A stretch of 6,724 nucleotides of DNA from Microcaldota archaeon (GTDB lineage Archaea > Micrarchaeota > Micrarchaeia > Micrarchaeales > Micrarchaeaceae), in NCBI GenBank assembly GCA_021828345.1, contig JAJZJI010000065.1, positions 1-6,724 on the forward strand. Direction: 5' to 3'. The notes beneath the pieces are model-generated. The model worked only from the letters and a program-made list of their open reading frames with translations. It did no database searches and was not told the origin of the DNA. Every line of letters starts with the position of its first letter. Positions within the stretch are counted from its first letter, which is position 1. Of this stretch, positions 1-4,741 are shown in pieces. The translations under genes were made by a program, and so were the position numbers.

Positions 1-280
1 TCCACTGGTTCCAAGCTGCCTGCGTCACAGAATGAAACCCCAGTGCCCACGGAGCTATAAAGAGCCAGACTCCAGCGAGCAGCTGCAGCCACTCAATGCT
101 CCTTACACGCGGATATGCCAACGCCGCCAGCGCAATTAAAGCTACAGCTGTTCCCATAATGAATGCATTTGCCGATGCATCGTAAACCGTGGCGTAAAAG
201 ACTGGCACCAGCACCATGTAAACGCCTGCTACCACGTTAATCCAGTCCTCCAAACGGACCCATGACCTAGGATTCTCCAT
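1..280 (-). CDS. SPW repeat membrane protein, 3' end outside window
   Basis: Translating the minus strand from the ATG at 280 gives 93 residues that run off the window edge. Two related blocks match the SPW-repeat family of small integral membrane proteins: EDWINVVAGVYMVLVPVFY (11-29) and EWLQLLAGVWLFIAPWALGF (63-82), the second followed by the usual AAWNQW. The first block has lost the S-P-W triad and the second has APW. Hydrophobic segments lie near 14-30, 39-56 and 64-82, so three of the expected four helices are visible. The start is well supported because the frame is closed by TAA at 335-337 with no earlier ATG or GTG; a weak GAAGG lies just upstream. The family has no established biochemical role that I know of. 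The gene is about 53% G+C, far richer than the plus-strand genes here, suggesting a different history or an assembly join. Confidence 0.8.
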   Translation of the reverse strand, partial: MENPRSWVRLEDWINVVAGVYMVLVPVFYATVYDASANAFIMGTAVALIALAALAYPRVRSIEWLQLLAGVWLFIAPWALGFHSVTQAAWNQW

Positions 281-340
281 GGAAGCGCCTTCTTTCTTCG
301 TCTTGTATCCGTAGTTTCCGGCTATATCTTTACGTTACCG

Positions 341-679
341 TCACGATAAATAATCGTCAATGGGTTTATTCATTCCACTAGATTTCATCTTTCCTTCATT
401 GATTAATCTTTCAGCGTGATTTTTATTTACCTCTGACCATATACTACCCTTTCTTCTGGGACATATCCACCAAAGTGCGTATTCATCCGTTCCCTTCTTT
501 GCCTGACCAGTAATCCATCCATAACAAAGTAATGGGTCTAATACTTCTGTGCTTTTAAGTGCGTTTGAATTAATGCCACGCTTATAGATCTTAAGCCATA
601 TACCATTGCTCTTACTATAATTTTCCTCCAGCCATATTTCAAGATCTCTAGAAGACTTGAACAGAAGCACATTATCCAT
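341..679 (-). CDS. YdeI/OmpD-associated family protein, C-terminally truncated
   Basis: This 112-residue product has the N-terminal hallmarks of the YdeI/OmpD-associated family: an F-x-S-x-x-D-L-E-x-W-L-E-E-N start (7-20), GIWLKIYKRG (26-35), LCYGWITGQ (51-59), the PRRKGSIWSEVN core (74-85) and HAERLINEGKMKSSGM (88-103). From memory, family members are usually near 190 residues and carry a C-terminal OmdA-type domain. Here translation stops right after NKPIDDYLS, so roughly 70-80 residues are missing, and the downstream DNA belongs to the SPW gene. The stop coincides with a sharp rise in G+C. The gene may be a remnant cut by recombination, an unusually short member, or the product of an assembly join. 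The start ATG at 679 has no clear ribosome site but lies about 27 nt from a TATA-like box, as expected for a leaderless mRNA. Family function is poorly defined; bacterial relatives have been linked to peptide or bacteriocin resistance. Confidence 0.75.
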   Translation of the reverse strand: MDNVLLFKSSRDLEIWLEENYSKSNGIWLKIYKRGINSNALKSTEVLDPLLCYGWITGQAKKGTDEYALWWICPRRKGSIWSEVNKNHAERLINEGKMKSSGMNKPIDDYLS

Positions 680-700
680 AATATCTTCTATAAAAACAAC

Positions 701-711
701 ATATAAAAAAG
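701..711 (-). promoter_or_regulatory. TATA-like box of the YdeI-type gene
   Basis: On the minus strand this reads CTTTTTTATAT, centred about 27 nt upstream of the ATG at 679. Archaeal transcription usually begins about 26 nt from the TATA centre, so the message would start at or next to the initiator codon. No ribosome-binding site is seen in between, which agrees. AT-rich DNA produces such boxes by chance, so this rests on position and on similar spacing at neighbouring genes. Confidence 0.45.
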
Positions 712-736
712 GTTGTAGAATTGTGCGAATCTCACT

Positions 737-758
737 GAGTCCATTTTAATAAGGACTC
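737..758. repeat. Inverted repeat GAGTCC / GGACTC in the spacer
   Basis: GAGTCC (737-742) and GGACTC (753-758) form a perfect 6-bp stem with a 10-nt AT-only loop. The right arm is part of an 8-bp word, GACTCTTA (754-761), that recurs directly at 780-787, 26 bp away. The group lies in the 187-nt spacer between two minus-strand genes, so it could be a transcript-end structure for the 867-1715 gene, an operator, or chance. There is no canonical T-run directly after the stem on either strand. No other RNA gene or ORF of note was seen in 680-866. Confidence 0.35.
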
Positions 759-866
759 TTAAGTTTGCCAATATCTGTTGACTCTTATATTTTTTATAAA
801 ATTAAGTACAGCGCTGGAAGAAAGACCACATATGCTCCTAAGTATTTATGTATTTTTTAATCTCGC

Positions 867-1715
867 TCATGGTAGGTTCGCCTGACCTGTAGACACAGAA
901 AATGGACCCATACTATAATCTTTAAGTGCTATCAATATCTTCGAACCATTAGTAGGTACAATCTGCGCATTGAGATAGAATGGTAGATTGTACTGTGCAG
1001 ATAAACATGTTGAAAAGTTCATTTTTGCTGGGATGTCGGGCCCGGAATTTGCTCCGACTATAGTGCTATTAACATCTATTGTACCATTTCCAGACACAGA
1101 ATAACACGGCTCGCCATTATATGAGGATATTCCGTATGAATTTATATTAATGTTATCAAGGCTGCTTATATTTACCAAAAGATTCACAACAGTGCCTGAG
1201 AATCTAGGATGTTCCTGAGGATTCTTGCAAATCATAATATTTTGCTCTGCCGCACCGACTTTTTGGATTATTTGCAAATTATCTGTTAAAACACAAAGAT
1301 TAGGGTTAGAATAATTCTTCAAACCAACATAATTCTGGGAGTACTGAAGTGTTAAATTACCCAGTTGCTGGAGCTTGGACACCTGTAGTATATAGTAGAG
1401 TTTACCACTATCTGCTCCATTTCCCATGTTTACTATGGTCACCTGCATGCTGCCTGAATAGTTAGCCCTGAAGTTCGGCGTTGAAACAATCTTCTGTAGC
1501 ATAAGCGCTTGAAGCGAGGTTGCATTAAGTGCATGCCCTGAGGCCATCATAGATATTGCACTAGCAGGAAGACTTCCATAAGTTTCATACAGGTAATAAA
1601 GTGCTCCTATTACGATTATTACTATAATCAATCCTACAATAAGCTTTTTGTGACTTTTTCCACGGTTCTTTTGTGTGTTCGGCGCCGATCCCTTCTTATC
1701 TACCATTGTTATCAT
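867..1715 (-). CDS. Membrane-anchored, probably secreted protein of unknown function
   Basis: I do not recognise this 282-residue protein by name. A basic N-terminus (residues 7-24, rich in Lys/Arg) precedes one hydrophobic segment (about 25-43, LIVGLIIVIIVIGALYYLY) with no cleavage or lipobox motif, so it looks like a type II-like anchor with about 235 residues outside. The exterior has nine N-x-S/T sequons (Asn 64, 85, 120, 134, 182, 210, 216, 233, 256), typical of archaeal surface proteins, and four Cys (141, 163, 204, 237) that could form two disulfides. The C-terminal pattern CYSVSGNGTI...F-S-T-C-L-S...LPFYLNA looks like the strand-rich end of LolA-like half-barrels; this is a weak impression only. 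Start is M1 (1715) or M4 (1706); GAGATGAT before M4 resembles a ribosome site, while the TATA-like box fits either. The gene follows the IspE-like gene by 42 nt. Its G+C is intermediate (30-50% in the lines I counted), above that of the plus-strand genes. Confidence 0.85.
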   Translation of the reverse strand: MITMVDKKGSAPNTQKNRGKSHKKLIVGLIIVIIVIGALYYLYETYGSLPASAISMMASGHALNATSLQALMLQKIVSTPNFRANYSGSMQVTIVNMGNGADSGKLYYILQVSKLQQLGNLTLQYSQNYVGLKNYSNPNLCVLTDNLQIIQKVGAAEQNIMICKNPQEHPRFSGTVVNLLVNISSLDNININSYGISSYNGEPCYSVSGNGTIDVNSTIVGANSGPDIPAKMNFSTCLSAQYNLPFYLNAQIVPTNGSKILIALKDYSMGPFSVSTGQANLP

Positions 1716-1734
1716 CTCTAAATTGAAAGCAAGA

Positions 1735-1744
1735 GTTTATAATT
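1735..1744 (-). promoter_or_regulatory. TATA-like box of the anchored surface protein gene
   Basis: The minus strand reads AATTATAAAC about 25 nt before the ATG at 1715, inside the 42-nt gap after the IspE-like gene. It would give a message starting between the two candidate ATGs (1715 and 1706) or a few bases before the first, so the gene could be transcribed independently of its upstream neighbour with almost no leader. If transcription starts downstream of 1715, only M4 can serve as the initiator. Confidence 0.45.
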
Positions 1745-1757
1745 ATTACGGATGGTA

Positions 1758-2558
1758 TCATTCAAATTTGCCTATTGAATGTTCTATAAATATATCATCT
1801 TTAAACCAATTTATACTCTCCATTGCAGCAATACATTCATTATAACGCTTATAGCCGGCAAAAACAGTAGGTCCCTTTCCCGTAATACCAAATTCAATTG
1901 GGGAAGTCTTCGATAAATCAAATAAGAGCCTTTTAGTATCAGGGCATAAATCAGATGCTAACTCTTTGAAACTCTTTCCAGAGTCATCATGCAATTTATA
2001 CATAATCTTTGTACTAAGCTCCATATTAGGTCTTGCTATTAGATAATTTATATTTGGAACGTCCATCTCAATTATATTATGCTTTAAGCTACCTCCAACT
2101 TTCGCTCTACCACCATGAAGTAAAAATGCAACATCATTTCCAATATTACTTGCAATACTCTCAAGCTCTATAATATCTAGGCCTAAACCAAATGCAACAT
2201 TTGCAAGTCTAAGCACTGCAGCCGCATCAGAACTACCGCCGCCCATTCCTGCACCTATAGGTATTGATTTATCAACCCTTATTAAGCAATTTAGCTCTTT
2301 ACCTATATGTTTTTGGAGCACTGAAAGTGCTTTAAGCAGAATATTATCCTTAATTACAAATCCAGATATATGAATACCGCCAGAATTAAAGATAGATAAA
2401 GTAATAGTATCATGCAACGATATTGCTTGCATAATACTTGTTATTTCATGCATTCCACTCGAATCTGTATTTCCTATAAAAAGATCAATATTCAACTTTG
2501 CAGGAGCAAAAGCTACAAAAGTTGTGTTATCAGTTTTTATTATTTTGCAATAATCCAA
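1758..2558 (-). CDS. ispE: IspE-like GHMP kinase (CDP-methylerythritol kinase family)
   Basis: The 266-residue product matches 4-diphosphocytidyl-2-C-methyl-D-erythritol kinase, which uses ATP to phosphorylate CDP-ME in the MEP isoprenoid pathway. Seen in order: the substrate-site motif APAKLN (18-23, Lys21), SSGMHEITSIMQ with His37 where the family has GYHE, the GHMP nucleotide loop PIGAGMGGGSSDAA (100-113), IGNDVAFLLHGG with catalytic Asp142, RPNMELSTKIMY (177-188) and the closing loop TGKGPTVFAG (226-235). Length is slightly below the usual 280-300. The conserved Tyr before His37 (Tyr25 of the E. coli enzyme, which stacks on cytosine) is Met36, while the opposite aromatic appears kept as Tyr188 or a neighbour. 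The start is TTG at 2558: the frame offers no ATG or GTG before APAKLN, and AGGT (2565-2568) lies 6 nt upstream. Most archaea use the mevalonate route, so this could be a transferred MEP enzyme or a kinase with another substrate. Confidence 0.82.
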   Translation of the reverse strand: MDYCKIIKTDNTTFVAFAPAKLNIDLFIGNTDSSGMHEITSIMQAISLHDTITLSIFNSGGIHISGFVIKDNILLKALSVLQKHIGKELNCLIRVDKSIPIGAGMGGGSSDAAAVLRLANVAFGLGLDIIELESIASNIGNDVAFLLHGGRAKVGGSLKHNIIEMDVPNINYLIARPNMELSTKIMYKLHDDSGKSFKELASDLCPDTKRLLFDLSKTSPIEFGITGKGPTVFAGYKRYNECIAAMESINWFKDDIFIEHSIGKFE

Positions 2559-2578
2559 AAAACAACCTAAATCCTGGA

Positions 2579-2590
2579 ATATATTATAAA
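2579..2590 (-). promoter_or_regulatory. TATA-like box of the IspE-like gene
   Basis: The minus strand reads TTTATAATATAT about 27 nt before the TTG start at 2558. This predicts a message beginning at or next to the start codon; the AGGT at 2565-2568 would then lie outside the mRNA, so either the box or that ribosome site is probably not used. The same AT stretch read on the other strand also resembles a TATA box for the divergent VOC gene. Confidence 0.42.
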
Positions 2591-2592
2591 AA
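2581..2592 (+). promoter_or_regulatory. TATA-like box of the VOC gene (divergent region)
   Basis: ATATTATAAAAA on the plus strand is centred about 58 nt before the ATG at 2645, giving a leader of about 30 nt, long enough to hold the ribosome site at 2632-2641. A second AT-rich stretch at 2602-2612 (TTAGTATTTAG) could give a shorter leader. It overlaps the box proposed for the IspE-like gene on the opposite strand within the 86-nt divergent spacer. Confidence 0.35.
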
Positions 2593-2631
2593 CCAATTAT
2601 TTTAGTATTTAGTTTGAATGTAATAGAAATA

Positions 2632-2641
2632 GGAATGTGAT
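2632..2641 (+). promoter_or_regulatory. Ribosome-binding site of the VOC gene
   Basis: GGAATGTGAT ends 3 nt before the ATG at 2645. It approximates the GGAGGTGAT complement of the 16S rRNA tail, with GTGAT exact. It is the clearest ribosome site in the window, where most other genes lack one, and it supports this start. Confidence 0.5.
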
Positions 2642-2644
2642 ATT

Positions 2645-3028
2645 ATGGACAAGGTTGAACATTTTGAGATACCTGCTGATGATGAAGAACGAGCAGTCAG
2701 ATTTTATAAATCTGTTTTCAGATGGGAACTTAATCCAGTACCTGGAGTTAAATACTCGAGATTATTAACCGTAAGGGTAGATGAAAAAACCATATCACAA
2801 AGACCTTTTGAAGTAAATGGTGCTATCATAAAAAGAAATAAGGAAATAAAAACACCAGTCATAACAATTAGTGTATCTGATATGGAGGATACACTTAAAA
2901 AAATAGAACTAAATGGCGGACATGTGATTATAGGTAAAACGCCATTCGGGGATAGAGGCTACACTGCATATTTCAATGACACTGAGGGAAATTTAATGGG
3001 ACTCTGGCAGCTCAAGATTAAAACTTAA
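2645..3028 (+). CDS. VOC superfamily (glyoxalase/bleomycin-resistance-like) protein
   Basis: The 127-residue protein has the paired beta-alpha-beta-beta-beta modules of vicinal oxygen chelate proteins. Module 1 begins KVEHFEIPADDEERAVRFY (3-21), with His6 at the usual first metal position, and runs through VFRWELNPVPGVKYSRL. Module 2 begins TPVITISVSDMEDTLKKI (70-87), continues through LNGGHVIIGKTPF (89-101) and ends AYFNDTEGNLMGLWQ (108-122), with Glu114 at the usual last metal position. The module 2 metal His is not present (Ile/Thr in TISV), as is common in the group of glyoxalase-like proteins that carry HFEIPADD and EGN-GLW signatures. Members detoxify aldehydes, modify or sequester antibiotics, or have unknown roles; the substrate cannot be told here. 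Start is well supported by the ribosome site. It stands alone, divergent from the IspE-like gene and 51 nt before the ogt-like gene. Confidence 0.88.
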   Translation: MDKVEHFEIPADDEERAVRFYKSVFRWELNPVPGVKYSRLLTVRVDEKTISQRPFEVNGAIIKRNKEIKTPVITISVSDMEDTLKKIELNGGHVIIGKTPFGDRGYTAYFNDTEGNLMGLWQLKIKT

Positions 3029-3047
3029 ACCAAAAAATACTAAATAG

Positions 3048-3060
3048 TTATAGTATATTA
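3048..3060 (+). promoter_or_regulatory. TATA-like box of the ogt-like gene
   Basis: TTATAGTATATTA is centred about 26 nt before the ATG at 3080, the textbook distance from an archaeal TATA box to the transcription start, so the mRNA is probably leaderless. This fits with the absence of any ribosome site. An earlier ATG at 3066 opens only a few codons before TGA. Confidence 0.5.
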
Positions 3061-3079
3061 GTTTTATGAGTTTATATTT

Positions 3080-3388
3080 ATGAATACAAAAATTTATACT
3101 AAAAATATTTATGATACGTTAAAGAAACATAAACTTACTCCTTTTCAAATTGATGTTCTTTTTGCAACACTAAAAATACCTAAAGGTAGCGTAGTTACGT
3201 ATAAAGATCTTGCATTTGCCGTATATAGACCTAATGCAACTAGAGCAGTTGGTACAGCACTAAAAAAGAATCCGATACCAATAACTATACCATGTCATAG
3301 GGTAATAAAGAGCAACGGAGAGATAGGTAGTTATTCATATGGAGGTAAACATAAAAAATATTTATTATTAAAAAAAGAGGCATTTTAA
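3080..3388 (+). CDS. ogt: Methylated-DNA--cysteine S-methyltransferase, single catalytic domain
   Basis: This 102-residue protein is the C-terminal, DNA-binding catalytic domain of O6-alkylguanine-DNA alkyltransferase, which moves an alkyl group from O6-guanine to its own cysteine in a single-use repair reaction. Seen in order: LTPFQIDVLFATLKIPKGSVVTYKDLA (19-45, with Tyr41), the helix-turn-helix and arginine finger ATRAVGTAL (53-61, Arg55), the Asn hinge N64, the active motif PITIPCHRVI (67-76) with acceptor Cys72 and His73-Arg74, GEIGSYSYGG (80-89), and Glu100 near the end, which would complete the Cys-His-Glu network. Because Cys is present rather than Trp, it should be a working transferase and not an alkyltransferase-like (ATL) protein. 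Most family members carry an N-terminal RNase H-like domain and exceed 150 residues; it is absent here, and the upstream spacer has no room for it. It seems to be an independent transcription unit. Confidence 0.92.
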   Translation: MNTKIYTKNIYDTLKKHKLTPFQIDVLFATLKIPKGSVVTYKDLAFAVYRPNATRAVGTALKKNPIPITIPCHRVIKSNGEIGSYSYGGKHKKYLLLKKEAF

Positions 3389-3430
3389 ATAAAACTAAAA
3401 TTATAATTCATTTAAAGCATTACCACAAAG

Positions 3431-3451
3431 TTTTATATATACTTAAATATA
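3431..3451 (+). promoter_or_regulatory. TATA-like promoter of the antiporter gene
   Basis: Two neighbouring boxes, TTTTATATATA (3431-3441) and CTTAAATATA (3442-3451), sit 24-35 nt before the ATG at 3471. The second gives a leaderless message, the first a leader of about 9 nt. The rest of the 82-nt spacer after the ogt-like gene holds nothing else recognised. An ATG at 3458 opens a frame that closes within six codons. Confidence 0.5.
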
Positions 3452-3470
3452 CCTTAATGTGGATTGACAT

Positions 3471-4241
3471 ATGACATATAACATAATACTTGACGTACTA
3501 ATAATATTAGCTACTGCAATAATTACAGGAGAGATATTTGAGCAATTAAACTTGCCAGGAATTGCGGGTCAATTGCTAAGCGGGCTCATCTTAGGACCCA
3601 GTCTACTTAATTTGCTATCTTACAATAATGCAATATCAGGCATAACATCCATTGCAATATTTTTCATAGTTTTTCTTATAGGAATAGAGATGAATACAGA
3701 AATAATAATGAAGCATTTAAAAAAGGCTGCTCTTCTTTCCATATTAAGTTTTATTATTCCATTTTCCATAGTCTTATTCTTATTAACTCATATATTAAAT
3801 ATAGGAGTAACTGAAACATCTATAATTACACTTGCAACAGTTATACCATCTATTTCAATAGTATCTGTACTAGTTGGAAAGTATTCATTAATGAAAAGAG
3901 AGATAGGTAAAATAATAATATCATCTGTAGTTATATCAGATATAATCGGATTTATAATTTTATCTTATTTTTCAAACGCCTCTGGCAGCCTAAGCAGTAT
4001 ATTATTACCACTCGCAATCCTTCTAATATTATATTTTGGATTTGATTATATAATAAATAAGAATAAATGGATCTTTAGAAAATTACTTAATATAATATGG
4101 GTAAAGTTTAGAAGTAACCATTTTTCTTATGCCATTTTAATAATTTTTGGCCTTCTTATTTCAATAGTATTTAATGCAATAGGGATAAGTTATATAATAG
4201 GGGCATTTTTTGCTGGACTTATAATAAATAGGGGGATATAG
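3471..4241 (+). CDS. Kef/CPA2-type cation:proton antiporter, N-terminal part before frameshift
   Basis: This 256-residue reading frame is the first two thirds of a CPA2 antiporter that would exchange Na+ or K+ for H+ across the cytoplasmic membrane. Family marks are LPGIAGQLLSGLILGP (28-43), the FLIGIEMN block (68-75), the motif VISDIIGFIIL (154-164) with Asp157 at the ion-binding position (a Ser in front, where relatives have D, N or Q), and GISYIIGAFFAGLIINRG (238-255). Some eight hydrophobic segments are visible. The frame ends ATA-TAG right after the GAFFAGL helix, in the middle of the family fold, while the matching remainder continues at once in another frame. Shifting back one base after codon 255 (GGG, 4233-4235) gives one continuous product of about 404 residues, the normal length for a membrane-only antiporter. 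It may be a pseudogene, a frameshift-decoded gene, or a missing G in the read. G+C is very low. Confidence 0.85.
   Translation: MTYNIILDVLIILATAIITGEIFEQLNLPGIAGQLLSGLILGPSLLNLLSYNNAISGITSIAIFFIVFLIGIEMNTEIIMKHLKKAALLSILSFIIPFSIVLFLLTHILNIGVTETSIITLATVIPSISIVSVLVGKYSLMKREIGKIIISSVVISDIIGFIILSYFSNASGSLSSILLPLAILLILYFGFDYIINKNKWIFRKLLNIIWVKFRSNHFSYAILIIFGLLISIVFNAIGISYIIGAFFAGLIINRGI
4231..4235 (+). other. Frameshift site at a GGGGG run
   Basis: The frame reads AAT-AGG-GGG-ATA-TAG. One additional G in the run would give AGG-GGG-GAT-ATA-GGA and join the two antiporter halves with no other change. A GGG codon in the run can also re-pair perfectly one base back, so ribosomal or polymerase slippage is possible, although no full X-XXY-YYZ heptamer is present. 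A homopolymer miscall is the simplest explanation. Confidence 0.75.
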
Positions 4242-4684
4242 GAAATGAGTCTTTTGGTAGGGTTTCTAGGACGTTAAATAGAATAAATGATAGTTTTTTT
4301 ATACCTATATTCTTTGGAGCCGCAGGACTTGAAGCATTTGTTCAATATACTAATATTGATTTTATTTTGGAAATATTTGTTTTTATTTCAATGGCTTTTA
4401 TAATTGCTTATTATTTATCTTTTAAATTTGCCGAACATTTTATAGATAAAAAGGAGAATAATAGATCTAGAAAACTTGCAGGTATAATTTCCGGTAGAGG
4501 CGCTGTTGGAATCGCAATAGCTGTAATAGCATTAAATGAAGGTCTAATAAGTAAAAGTTCATATTCTATAATAATTACATTAAGCATCATTATATCAATA
4601 ATTGCTGGAATTCTTTTATATGGTATAAAAGTAAAATATAAAACAACAAGATTAAAGATTTTAAATGAATCTCTTATAAATTAA
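4235..4684 (+). CDS. Kef/CPA2-type antiporter, C-terminal part after frameshift
   Basis: This frame encodes the missing last third of the antiporter. It begins DIGNESFGRVSRTLNRIND (a cytoplasmic linker), then SFFIPIFFGAAGLEAF, which matches the F-x-I-P-I-F-F-x-x-x-G-L helix of the family, then a helix at FVFISMAFIIAYYL, the KLAGIISGRGAVGIAIA block equivalent to the family P-R-G-E motif (here GRGA), and a last helix IIITLSIIISIIAGILLYG before a short Lys-rich tail. The only start codon in this frame is a TTG at 4367, inside the fold and with no ribosome site, so separate translation as a 105-residue protein is unlikely. The frame is also open back to a stop at 4229-4231, just before the G run, so the join is confined to the short interval between that stop and the upstream frame's stop at 4239-4241. 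No TrkA-type regulatory domain follows. Confidence 0.8.
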   Translation, partial: DIGNESFGRVSRTLNRINDSFFIPIFFGAAGLEAFVQYTNIDFILEIFVFISMAFIIAYYLSFKFAEHFIDKKENNRSRKLAGIISGRGAVGIAIAVIALNEGLISKSSYSIIITLSIIISIIAGILLYGIKVKYKTTRLKILNESLIN

Positions 4685-4704
4685 ATTTTAGATTACCAGG
4701 AATG

Positions 4705-4714
4705 CTTAAATAAT
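4705..4714 (+). promoter_or_regulatory. TATA-like box of the COG2403-carbamoyltransferase operon
   Basis: CTTAAATAAT lies about 32 nt before the ATG at 4742 and resembles the archaeal YTTAWA consensus. It would start a message with a leader of about six bases. GGGATTA just before the ATG only loosely resembles a ribosome site. The downstream carbamoyltransferase gene has no space for its own promoter, so this box would serve both genes. Confidence 0.45.
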
Positions 4715-4741
4715 TTCTATCTTTATCAAAATTGGGATTAA

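Noticed and set aside
802..831. Nine-codon minus-strand frame (MWSFFQRCT) preceded by GGAG
   Set aside because: A leader peptide is conceivable, but no attenuator structure or related downstream biosynthetic gene is seen.
838..870. Ten-codon minus-strand frame (MSEIKKYINT) whose ATG overlaps the TGA of the surface protein gene as ATGA
   Set aside because: Stop-start overlap is typical of coupled genes, but ten codons with no family match is too little; chance in AT-rich DNA.
3080..3388. Alkyltransferase-like (ATL) non-catalytic protein
   Set aside because: The motif is PCHRV with the acceptor Cys, whereas ATL proteins have Trp at that position.
3389..3470. Possible small RNA or terminator hairpin between the ogt-like and antiporter genes
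   Set aside because: Only AT-rich sequence with TATA-like boxes; no stable stem found by eye.
4367..4684. Independent 105-residue membrane protein starting at TTG 4367
   Set aside because: The homology to CPA2 antiporters starts upstream of this codon and the start lies inside a conserved region; better explained as the frameshifted 3' part of the antiporter.
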